Positions 1 through 5,964 of a stretch of DNA of 18,896 nucleotides are shown piece after piece. This DNA is from an uncultured Bacillota bacterium. Its GTDB lineage: Bacteria; Bacillota; Clostridia; Peptostreptococcales; Anaerovoracaceae. The stretch covers positions 1 through 18,896 of the forward strand of contig CAMPBN010000009.1 in assembly GCA_946638265.1 (NCBI GenBank), written 5' to 3'. The position numbers and the translations under genes are program-made. Positions within the stretch are counted from its first letter, which is position 1. Every line of letters begins with the position of its first letter. The notes under the pieces are model-generated. The model saw only the letters and a program-made list of their open reading frames with translations, did not search any database and was not told the DNA's origin.

Positions 1-573
1 GTGGGACGGGCTTTGCAGGATGGGGGTCCAGCTGCGGTGGCCATCCACGGCCGCACCCGAGAACAGTATTACAGCGGGAAAGCCGACTGGGACATTATCA
101 AAACTTTGAAAGAAGCATTGGATATCCCCGTTATCGGAAACGGCGACATATATTCCGCAGAGGACGCCCTCGCCATGATGGCCCATACGGGCTGTGATGC
201 GGTGATGATAGCACGCGGAGCTTTGGGCAATCCATGGATATTTGAAGAGGCCGCAGCGGTCTGGGAAGAACTGGGACGCCCGGACGGAAGCAAGCTTGCC
301 GCCATGGGCGAGGAAAATGTGAGAAAGCTCTGCCGCGAAGCCGTGGCCAAGCGGAATCGCAAAGTCTCGCGCGAAGAAAAAACGGAAATGATGCTTCGCC
401 ATTTTCAACTTTCGCTGGACTTTAAAGGCGAATACGCCGCAGTTCGCGAGATGCGAAAGCATGTCGGATGGTATCTGAAGGGCGAGCACGGTGCGGCGCG
501 GCTCCGCGGGAGCATCAACACCATTACTTCTGCAGATGAGCTGAAAAAGGCTATCAGAAGCATAACGGAATAA
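1..573 (+). CDS. dusB: tRNA-dihydrouridine synthase, C-terminal part (5' end outside window)
   Basis: This is the C-terminal 190 residues of a Dus-family flavoenzyme, which reduces uridine to dihydrouridine in the D-loop of tRNA using FMN and NADPH. Visible hallmarks are HGRTREQ near residue 16 (FMN/substrate region of the TIM barrel), PVIGNGDI near residue 43 and the phosphate-binding MIARGALGNPWIF near residue 69, followed by the helical C-terminal domain. Full-length members are about 310-330 residues, so roughly the first 130 lie upstream of base 1. The GTG at base 1 is only where the window cuts the frame and should not be read as the start. The stop is TAA at 571-573. The racemase-family gene follows after 44 bp on the same strand, so cotranscription is possible. 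The subfamily (DusB type) is inferred from resemblance and is less certain than the family. Confidence 0.93.
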   Translation: MGRALQDGGPAAVAIHGRTREQYYSGKADWDIIKTLKEALDIPVIGNGDIYSAEDALAMMAHTGCDAVMIARGALGNPWIFEEAAAVWEELGRPDGSKLAAMGEENVRKLCREAVAKRNRKVSREEKTEMMLRHFQLSLDFKGEYAAVREMRKHVGWYLKGEHGAARLRGSINTITSADELKKAIRSITE

Positions 574-617
574 AATGTGAGCAGGAAAACGGCAGGCCGT
601 CTGCCGGGGAGGTATTT

Positions 618-1337
618 ATGAAAAAGACAGTGGGAATAATAGGAGGCATGGGACCTCTGGCATCCTGCGACCTCTTGAGGACTATAATCTGTCATACAAA
701 AGCCAATCAGGACCAGGACCACATCCATATCATCATGGATTGCAATCCGGAAATACCGGACAGAAGTGCCGCTATTGCGGGTAACGGACCGGATCCGGTG
801 CCAAAGCTTATTGAAAGCGGCAGGCGTTTGGAAGAAGCCGGGGCAGATATATTGGTAATGCATTGCAACACGGTGCACTATTTTTACGAGCCGGTGGCCG
901 AAGCACTGGAAAAGCCGCTTTTGCATATGCCGCGTGAGCTGGCCAAAGCCATGGCGGCGCGAGGCATCAAAAAAGCCGGTATTCTGGCCACTGACGGGAC
1001 CAAAAATACCGGTATCTACGACAGCGTGCTGACCGAAGAAAATATGGAAATCATCTATCCGACACCGGAAAATCAGAAATTCCTGATGGAGACAATCTAC
1101 GAAGTCAAGGGCGGAAAGCCCTGCCGTGACATCGAAAGAATCCGCGTTATCCTGAAGGAGCTGCGCGATGCGGGTGCCGAGAGTATCATCATCGGCTGCA
1201 CGGAAGTACCTTTGATACTGCGCGCGCTGCCGGAATATGCTGACATTGAAGAATTCACATTTGAGACGGGATTTGCAGATTCCACGATCGTTATCGCGGA
1301 CATTATCATAAAAAAAGCGGGATACCTTTTGAAATAA
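618..1337 (+). CDS. aspartate/glutamate racemase family protein
   Basis: A 239-residue cytosolic protein of the PLP-independent aspartate/glutamate racemase superfamily, which interconverts L and D forms with two cysteines acting as acid and base. The N-terminal GIIGGMGPLAS (residues 6-16) is typical of aspartate racemases. Both catalytic cysteines are present: C83 in MHCNTVH and C194 in IGCTEVPL. The length fits the family (about 230-250). The ATG is preceded by a GGGGAGG ribosome binding site at 606-612, and just before that a 6-bp hairpin (590-595 with 601-606) touches the Shine-Dalgarno sequence. The gene faces the amino-acid permease tail to tail. D-aspartate or D-glutamate supply, or catabolism of D-residues, are the plausible roles. 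Substrate choice cannot be read from sequence, and amino-acid hydantoin or maleate-type relatives share the fold. Confidence 0.88.
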   Translation: MKKTVGIIGGMGPLASCDLLRTIICHTKANQDQDHIHIIMDCNPEIPDRSAAIAGNGPDPVPKLIESGRRLEEAGADILVMHCNTVHYFYEPVAEALEKPLLHMPRELAKAMAARGIKKAGILATDGTKNTGIYDSVLTEENMEIIYPTPENQKFLMETIYEVKGGKPCRDIERIRVILKELRDAGAESIIIGCTEVPLILRALPEYADIEEFTFETGFADSTIVIADIIIKKAGYLLK

Positions 1338-1347
1338 AGGCATCCCG
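1304..1347 (-). terminator. intrinsic terminator of the permease, inside the racemase gene 3' end
   Basis: Read on the minus strand, CGGGATGCC (1347-1339) pairs with GGTATCCCG (1326-1318), a 9-bp stem with one G-T wobble and a 12-nt loop. It is followed by GC and then seven T (1316-1310). On the plus strand the same stem has an A-C mismatch and no T tract, so it should work mainly for the permease transcript. The stem and T tract overlap the last codons and stop of the convergent racemase gene. Confidence 0.75.
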
Positions 1348-1375
1348 AAATCATGCAAAAGATATTTGAAAGGTA

Positions 1376-2794
1376 TTACCTGGACATTATGTTCCTGACG
1401 GTAATGCCTTTTTTCTTTACGAAAATGTGTGAAGCCAGATAGATGATCACATATGCAGGGATGCAGATGTAGAACGTTACGGCCTCGTCAGGGTCAAGTA
1501 GCGAAATTATCAGCATGGCCATGAGGAATATGATCCCCAGTACCGGAGTCAGCGGAAAGACAACCCTGTAAGGCAGATTATCCACCTGACCACCTTCTGC
1601 CACAAAGCGCTTTCTGAAACAGAACTGGCACATACAGATGATGATATAAATAAAGATGTTGGCACCTCCGATGAGGTAGATCAAAACTTTATATACCGTA
1701 TCCGGAGCGAAGAACTGGCAGATGATACCCAGCAGTCCGAACAGCAGCGAGATGACCAGAGCCAGGAAAGGAACGCCATTTTTGCGTGTCTTTGAAAGAA
1801 CCTTCGGAGCCTGGCCGTATCTGGAAAGTGACCACATGTATCTGGTGCTGGCGTAGATGAAATAGTTGCAGGATGTCAGCGCGGATGTGAGAACGAAAAT
1901 GTTCACCAGGAGCTCTCCGTAGGTCATGCCTGCATTTCTGAACACATATGCAAAAGGCGAGCCGTTGAGGTCTGCCTGTTGCCACGGAAGAAGAGCTCCC
2001 AGCATCACCATGGAAATCACATAAGTGATGACCAGAATGGCCAGCGTCCAGTTGATGACTTTCGGCATGTCGGCTTCTTTGTGGAGCTCACCACCGGTGG
2101 AGGCCAGCATTTCGATGCCGCCAAAAGCGTAGAAAGCGCTGAGAATAACGCTGCCTACGGCACCAAGCCCTCTCGGGAACAGTCCGTCTGATAAGAAGAG
2201 CTGAAAACCTGTATTTTCGCCACCGCCTACATCAAAGAAAATCATTCCCAGTCCCAGAATGGTGAAAATCAGGACCAGTATCAGCTTCAAAGAAGCGAAA
2301 TAGAAGGAGATGTTTCCAAAATTGCCGGCACCGAAAAGATTTATGCCAAAGAGCATGATCGCAAAGAGCACAATCCAGAGGCCTTCGGGCGCATCCGGGA
2401 AAATATTTTTCATTATGATGGCCGATGCAGCCAGCTGAGCCGTGATGGTCAGGGCGTTTGCCAGCCAGCTGAGCCAGCCCACCGTGATCCCCATTTCAGG
2501 ATTGATATATTCGGTGCAATAGGCCTGAATATTACCGGCTACAGGCATGGACGCCGCCATTTCTCCAAGGCATGCCGTCATCAGATAGATGACCAGGCCG
2601 CCGAAAAGATAGGCGAGTATGGCGCCTCCCGGCCCGGCTGCTGCTATTACATCGCCGGAACTCAGGAAAAGGCCTGTGCCTATAGTGCCTCCGACAGCTA
2701 CCATGACGGCGTCGCGCGTATGCATGGTGCGGCGCAATCCCGTGCTGGAGGACATTACATGTTGCATTGAAGAAGTTCGCGTTCTGTTATCCAT
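1376..2794 (-). CDS. amino acid permease, APC superfamily
   Basis: A 472-residue integral membrane protein of the amino acid-polyamine-organocation superfamily, expected to import an amino acid by cation symport or exchange. After a basic, serine-rich cytoplasmic N-terminus (about 25 residues) comes VAVGGTIGTGLFLSSG near residue 33, the unwound helix 1 motif that binds the substrate carboxylate and amino group. About twelve hydrophobic segments follow, and the chain ends in a basic tail (HIFVKKKG). Length fits the AAT-type permeases (450-500). The ATG has a TGAGGT-type ribosome binding site just upstream. A promoter with -35 TTGCAT and -10 TAAAAT lies 34 bp upstream of the start, overlapped by a tandem TGCAAA element. 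The gene is divergent from the M19 dipeptidase and convergent with the racemase, so acidic or peptide-derived amino acids are reasonable guesses. The actual substrate is not determinable here. Confidence 0.92.
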   Translation of the reverse strand: MDNRTRTSSMQHVMSSSTGLRRTMHTRDAVMVAVGGTIGTGLFLSSGDVIAAAGPGGAILAYLFGGLVIYLMTACLGEMAASMPVAGNIQAYCTEYINPEMGITVGWLSWLANALTITAQLAASAIIMKNIFPDAPEGLWIVLFAIMLFGINLFGAGNFGNISFYFASLKLILVLIFTILGLGMIFFDVGGGENTGFQLFLSDGLFPRGLGAVGSVILSAFYAFGGIEMLASTGGELHKEADMPKVINWTLAILVITYVISMVMLGALLPWQQADLNGSPFAYVFRNAGMTYGELLVNIFVLTSALTSCNYFIYASTRYMWSLSRYGQAPKVLSKTRKNGVPFLALVISLLFGLLGIICQFFAPDTVYKVLIYLIGGANIFIYIIICMCQFCFRKRFVAEGGQVDNLPYRVVFPLTPVLGIIFLMAMLIISLLDPDEAVTFYICIPAYVIIYLASHIFVKKKGITVRNIMSR

Positions 2795-2827
2795 AATACG
2801 TACCTCACAAGTAACTTTGTTAAAAAT

Positions 2828-2856
2828 ATTTTATTACCTGAAGCAATAATATGCAA
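2828..2856 (-). promoter_or_regulatory. predicted promoter of the permease
   Basis: On the minus strand, -35 TTGCAT (plus 2851-2856), a 17-bp spacer and -10 TAAAAT (plus 2828-2833) form a sigma-A-like promoter. The -35 hexamer is part of the proximal unit of the 11-bp tandem repeat described at 2848-2869, so a protein binding there would directly affect polymerase. The -10 matches five of six consensus bases; the -35 is weak. Confidence 0.5.
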
Positions 2857-2942
2857 ACAATATGCAAACGATTGCGGGAAATCAGGAAAATTTATAAGCT
2901 TTTGAGAAATATTATAGAGACGAAATGCAAAAACAGTGCAAA
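2848..2942. promoter_or_regulatory. four TGCAAA elements in two phased pairs (candidate operators)
   Basis: AATATGCAAAC occurs twice in perfect tandem at 2848-2858 and 2859-2869. The core TGCAAA then recurs at 2926-2931 and 2937-2942, again exactly 11 bp apart. The pairs are 63 bp apart, six helical turns at 10.5 bp, so all four lie on about the same DNA face. The first pair overlaps the permease -35; the second ends about 40 bp upstream of the dipeptidase -35. This placement suggests one regulator acting on both divergent genes. The identity of the regulator is unknown and none is encoded in the window. Confidence 0.45.
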
Positions 2943-2983
2943 GAAATAAAAGATTTGTGCGGAAAAGTACGAGTTTAGGCAGG

Positions 2984-3012
2984 TTGATTTCGATTGCGGT
3001 GAATAGTATAAT
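2984..3012 (+). promoter_or_regulatory. predicted promoter of the M19 dipeptidase
   Basis: TTGATT at 2984-2989, a 17-bp spacer, and a perfect TATAAT at 3007-3012. Transcription would begin near 3019 and give a leader of about 67 nt ending in an AAAGGAGG ribosome binding site. Confidence 0.7.
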
Positions 3013-3085
3013 GGCTTCAGATGTTTCAAGATGTATAGGTAATATCGGCATTGGCAACGCCGATTATGCGAAAAGGAGGTAAAAC

Positions 3086-4042
3086 ATGAAACTTTTGGAC
3101 ATGCATTGCGACACTATATTGGAGTGTCTCATTAAAAATTGCGGTATTCGCGAAAACAACCTGCACATTGACCTGAACAAATTGAAAAAAGCAGGAGCCC
3201 TCGGCCAATTTTTCGCCATCTGGATCCCTTCCGGCGAGGCAGCAGAGCACTACGGCGTGACAGGGACACCGAAGGAACTTTTCTACCGTATGTACGACCT
3301 GTACGAAGCCGAGCTGAAGAAAAACTCGGACATGATCCTGCCGGCTCTTTCATATCAGGATATCCTGGACAACGAAAAAGCAGGTAAGCTTTCTTCCATC
3401 CTGACTATAGAAGACTCCACGCTACTGGACGGCGACCTGAAAGTGATCGACGAAGTCTATGATAAAGGCGTGCGCCTGATGACTCTGATCTGGAATTACG
3501 AAAATACACTGGCTTATCCGAACGACCCGGATAACGAGATCCACATGAAGGGTCTGAAGCCTTTCGGTATCGAAGCTGTGGAATATATGAACAAGAAGGG
3601 CATTATCGTGGACGTTTCCCACCTCAACGAAGGCGGTTTTTACGATGTCGCCAAACACTCCAAAAAGCCGTTTGTGGCATCCCACTCCTGCGCCAGAGCG
3701 CTCAGTAACGAATCCCGCAACCTGACGGACGATCAGCTGAAGACGCTGGGCGAAAAAGGCGGCGTGGTAGGCGTAAACTTCTATTCGGAATTTCTGGTGG
3801 AAAAATCCATGCACACCAAGACAGAAGATATTGTGCGCCATATCGATTATATGGTGGACAAAGCCGGCATCGAAAGCGTTGGCCTGGGTACTGACTTTGA
3901 CGGTATCGACTGCACACTGGAAATTGAAAATTACGGCATGATGGACAAGCTGATATCGGAACTGCAAAAGAAATACAGCGACGACCAACTGGAGAAAATC
4001 TGCAGCGGAAACACTCTTCGTATCATCAAAGAGTGCCTGTAG
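3086..4042 (+). CDS. membrane dipeptidase family (peptidase M19)
   Basis: A 318-residue zinc dipeptidase of the amidohydrolase-fold M19 family (renal dipeptidase type). These cleave dipeptides, often tolerating a D-residue at the C-terminal position. Metal-ligand motifs are all present: HCD (H7, D9) at the extreme N-terminus, E109 in the ILTIED segment, H179 in DVSHLNE, H200 in ASHSCARAL, and the active-site aspartate D270 in GLGTDFDG. Length matches bacterial members. There is no signal peptide, so it is cytosolic despite the family name. The start is fixed by AAAAGGAGGT seven bases before the ATG. The gene has its own promoter (2984-3012) and a terminator at 4086-4109, so it appears monocistronic. 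Its divergence from an amino-acid permease sharing TGCAAA elements suggests joint control of peptide cleavage and amino-acid transport. Confidence 0.93.
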   Translation: MKLLDMHCDTILECLIKNCGIRENNLHIDLNKLKKAGALGQFFAIWIPSGEAAEHYGVTGTPKELFYRMYDLYEAELKKNSDMILPALSYQDILDNEKAGKLSSILTIEDSTLLDGDLKVIDEVYDKGVRLMTLIWNYENTLAYPNDPDNEIHMKGLKPFGIEAVEYMNKKGIIVDVSHLNEGGFYDVAKHSKKPFVASHSCARALSNESRNLTDDQLKTLGEKGGVVGVNFYSEFLVEKSMHTKTEDIVRHIDYMVDKAGIESVGLGTDFDGIDCTLEIENYGMMDKLISELQKKYSDDQLEKICSGNTLRIIKECL

Positions 4043-4079
4043 CTCTGATAAACTGCAATATTACTTGAATATCAGGCAA

Positions 4080-4420
4080 ACACAAAAGCGGAGGCACCTG
4101 CCTCCGCTTGTTCTTTTCTTCTCTAAGAATAACGTCTTATTCTGTTTTACGGAATTTAACGCCTTCCGGCGGTCATATGTGTCATTGGAAACACCTCCGC
4201 TCCGTCGGCTCCTCGCCGAATAACCTTTGCTATAACCTGTTCCGGCTTGTTATCTATTGTCCGGAAAAAGTCTCTTTTTCGAAAAGCACCCGATTGTGGA
4301 AATTACCTTCCAGGGAATGCATCGGCCGTTTGCCGTGCACGCGTTATATCTGAGCACCTCCCGAAAGCCGACTTTATTTTTCAACTTTTACTTTATTGCT
4401 TTAAAGCACTTTCATCTGTA
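4080..4420 (-). ncRNA. candidate structured noncoding RNA, class unknown
   Basis: This stretch between the dipeptidase and the deacetylase has no convincing protein gene, but on the minus strand it runs from a good promoter (4426-4454) to a perfect-stem terminator (4086-4109), predicting an RNA of about 340 nt. Local hairpins include 4318-4321/4336-4339 continued by 4323-4326/4332-4335 (8 bp, one bulge), 4264-4270/4274-4280 (7 bp), 4240-4245/4261-4266 (6 bp, mutually exclusive with the previous one), 4205-4209/4215-4219 (5 bp), 4160-4163/4168-4171 (GGAA tetraloop on this strand) and 4126-4132/4137-4143 (7 bp). I could not match it to tmRNA, RNase P RNA, SRP RNA, 6S RNA or a riboswitch class by conserved motifs. 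A leader of a tiny peptide is an alternative. The promoter and terminator are seen; the RNA itself is inference. Confidence 0.42.
4082..4118. terminator. bidirectional intrinsic terminator
   Basis: AAGCGGAGGC (4086-4095) pairs perfectly with GCCTCCGCTT (4100-4109) around a 4-nt loop. On the plus strand it is followed by a pyrimidine-rich run with TTCTTTTCTT, ending the dipeptidase transcript. On the minus strand it is followed by TTTTGTGTTT, ending the predicted minus-strand RNA from 4420. A second, weaker plus-strand hairpin (4126-4132 with 4137-4143, then GTTTTAC) lies just beyond. Confidence 0.8.
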
Positions 4421-4425
4421 CCGTA

Positions 4426-4454
4426 AATATAACCCATTGCTTAACACAAGTCAA
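4426..4454 (-). promoter_or_regulatory. strong minus-strand promoter for the candidate RNA
   Basis: On the minus strand, -35 TTGACT (plus 4449-4454), exactly 17 bp, and -10 TATATT (plus 4426-4431). Five of six bases match consensus in each hexamer. No protein gene follows on that strand before the terminator at 4086-4109. A perfect 12-bp palindrome TGCTTTAAAGCA (4397-4408) lies at about +12 to +23, where a repressor could bind. Confidence 0.6.
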
Positions 4455-4500
4455 GGGGTAAAACGAAAAATTTTCCGAATATTTAAATTAAAGGTCGGGG

Positions 4501-4528
4501 TTGAAATATGCTTTGCCGGTGCTATAAT
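4501..4528 (+). promoter_or_regulatory. predicted promoter of the polysaccharide deacetylase
   Basis: TTGAAA at 4501-4506, a 16-bp spacer and a perfect TATAAT at 4523-4528. The transcript would start near 4535, leaving about 40 nt before the chosen ATG at 4575. This promoter argues against any start upstream of it. Confidence 0.7.
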
Positions 4529-4574
4529 GAAGAAGTGCCTTAATTGGTGTATCAAACGGAGGTTCCAAAAGGGA

Positions 4575-5663
4575 ATGGGAGCAGAAACGGGAAAAAAGGG
4601 AAAAGACGTCGAAAAACGCACCGAAAAGCGCGTGGCGAAAAAGAAAAACAGCAATATTTTGGTAGTGTTCGGGCTGGTGCTTTTATTTGTACTTGGCCTG
4701 ATTTTTGTTCTTTACGGACTTGGACTTGAGCATGTGCGTATCGGTTCTGCGGGAATGAATACCGCAAAGCAGGAAGAACAGGCTAAGCCGGAAGATCATC
4801 TGGTGACGGAAAGCGCCGTAAAAGATGAACCGAAAACCGACGAAAAGGCGAACGGCGGCAAGACTACAACCCCGAAAGGTATTGAAGAACCAAAGCAGGA
4901 GCCTGTAGACAAAAAACCGACCGCAGATGCCAGCGGAACAGTGAGCAAAGCGGGCGAAAATGTTAAGCTGATAGGACCAAGCGACGGGGAATATGCGTCA
5001 ATCTATCCGGAGATGAAAACTTCGGCGCCGGAAGAACGACAGAGTTTTGGCAACACCCTTTTCCTGACTTTTGACGACGGCCCGGGCGCAGGTACGGAGC
5101 AGGTGCTCGATACTCTGAAGGCTCATGGCGTCAAAGCTACATTCTTCGTGGTGGGCAACCGCATCGGTGACGACACGGCTCCTCTTTTGAAACGTATGGT
5201 GGATGAGGGCCACACCATAGGAGTGCATACCACCTGTCACGAGTACAAGACGATTTATGCATCCGTGGAGGCTTATCTGGAAGACTTCCATACCACATAC
5301 GAAAAGATCCATGACTATACGGGCACATATCCGCAGATATTCAGATTTCCGGGCGGCAGCGTCAACAGCTTTAATAAGTCGGTTTATCGCAGCATTATTG
5401 CCGAGATGAAGGCAAGGGGTTTCACTTACTACGATTGGAACATTTCCACGGGCGATGCCAGCCAGGGATATACGCCGGAAAGCATAGTAGCCAACTCACT
5501 GAAAGGCTTGAAATATAAGGATACAGGGAAGAACGCCATTCTTCTGGCGCATGATACGAACGTGACTTCGGCTGCTCAGGTGGACGCAATCATAACCGCA
5601 TTTGAAAATGAAGGTTTCAGCTTTGCGCCTCTCAGCCCGATCGTAAAACCGGTGACATTCTAG
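4575..5663 (+). CDS. membrane-anchored polysaccharide deacetylase (NodB domain)
   Basis: A 362-residue protein: a basic cytoplasmic N-terminus (residues 1-27), one membrane span (28-50), a charged Lys/Glu/Pro-rich linker (about 60-130), then a NodB carbohydrate esterase family 4 domain (about 160-350) outside the cell. The five CE4 motifs are visible: TFDDGP (D167 catalytic base, D168 metal), HTTCH (metal ligands H218 and H222), RFPGGS (257-262), the DW pair at 287-288, and LLAHD with catalytic H326. Members remove N-acetyl groups from peptidoglycan GlcNAc or MurNAc or from chitin-like polymers. Anchoring at the membrane favours a cell-wall substrate. The frame is open from 4257, but the promoter at 4501-4528 and the GGAGG at 4558-4562 place the start at 4575. 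The spacing of 12 bp from GGAGG to ATG is a little long. A terminator follows at 5713. Confidence 0.9.
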   Translation: MGAETGKKGKDVEKRTEKRVAKKKNSNILVVFGLVLLFVLGLIFVLYGLGLEHVRIGSAGMNTAKQEEQAKPEDHLVTESAVKDEPKTDEKANGGKTTTPKGIEEPKQEPVDKKPTADASGTVSKAGENVKLIGPSDGEYASIYPEMKTSAPEERQSFGNTLFLTFDDGPGAGTEQVLDTLKAHGVKATFFVVGNRIGDDTAPLLKRMVDEGHTIGVHTTCHEYKTIYASVEAYLEDFHTTYEKIHDYTGTYPQIFRFPGGSVNSFNKSVYRSIIAEMKARGFTYYDWNISTGDASQGYTPESIVANSLKGLKYKDTGKNAILLAHDTNVTSAAQVDAIITAFENEGFSFAPLSPIVKPVTF

Positions 5664-5712
5664 ACCTGCAAAATTCAGATAACAAATGCATACAATTCCG
5701 AAAGGTATATAC

Positions 5713-5741
5713 AAATCCGGACAGAGATAGTCCGGATTTTT
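5713..5741 (+). terminator. intrinsic terminator after the deacetylase
   Basis: AAATCCGGAC (5713-5722) and GTCCGGATTT (5730-5739) form a perfect 10-bp stem with a 7-nt loop, followed by T-rich sequence. Beyond it, 5742-5893 is A+T-rich with only short weak hairpins and no gene that I can see. Confidence 0.85.
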
Positions 5742-5893
5742 CAATTTTTGCAGCAAGTTTGTTATCTATAAGAAGAAATGCAATTTTCAAACCCTTGAAA
5801 AACAACCGTTTACAAAAGATTCAGACATCGTTTTTATCGATAGCCCGTCTTTATTTTTTGCGATAAAAAACAAGCGAAAACCCTCAAAAATGC

Positions 5894-5922
5894 TTTACTT
5901 TTGAAAATCAACTCCGTATAAT
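5894..5922 (+). promoter_or_regulatory. predicted promoter of the Liv operon
   Basis: TTTACT at 5894-5899, a 17-bp spacer and a perfect TATAAT at 5917-5922. Upstream bases 5840-5893 are rich in A and T tracts and could act as an UP-like element. The leader of about 35 nt ends in AGGAGG at 5953-5958, seven bases from the ATG. Confidence 0.6.
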
Positions 5923-5964
5923 AAAAAGCGTAATTTTGTAATTGTTTTTACAGGAGGAACAGAC

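Noticed and set aside
405..1358. 317-codon open frame on the minus strand over the dus and racemase genes.
   Set aside because: It is antisense to two clear enzyme genes with intact motifs, has no ribosome binding site or recognisable protein content, and contains the permease terminator region at its start.
4080..4420. Identification of the candidate RNA as tmRNA, RNase P RNA, SRP RNA or a riboswitch.
   Set aside because: The expected conserved blocks (tmRNA 3' CCA and T-loop, RNase P GAGGAAAGTCC, SRP apical loop beyond a chance CCGGAAGG, riboswitch cores) were not found by eye. 6S RNA has weak primary conservation and is not excluded.
4257..4574. Upstream in-frame extension of the deacetylase reading frame from ATG 4257.
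   Set aside because: A good promoter (4501-4528) and a GGAGG ribosome binding site (4558-4562) lie inside this extension, and the extra residues do not resemble a deacetylase N-terminus. The domain starts far downstream and the membrane span directly follows ATG 4575.
5901..5922. TTGAAA at 5901-5906 as -35 of the Liv promoter.
   Set aside because: Only 10 bp separate it from TATAAT at 5917; TTTACT at 5894 gives a 17-bp spacer.
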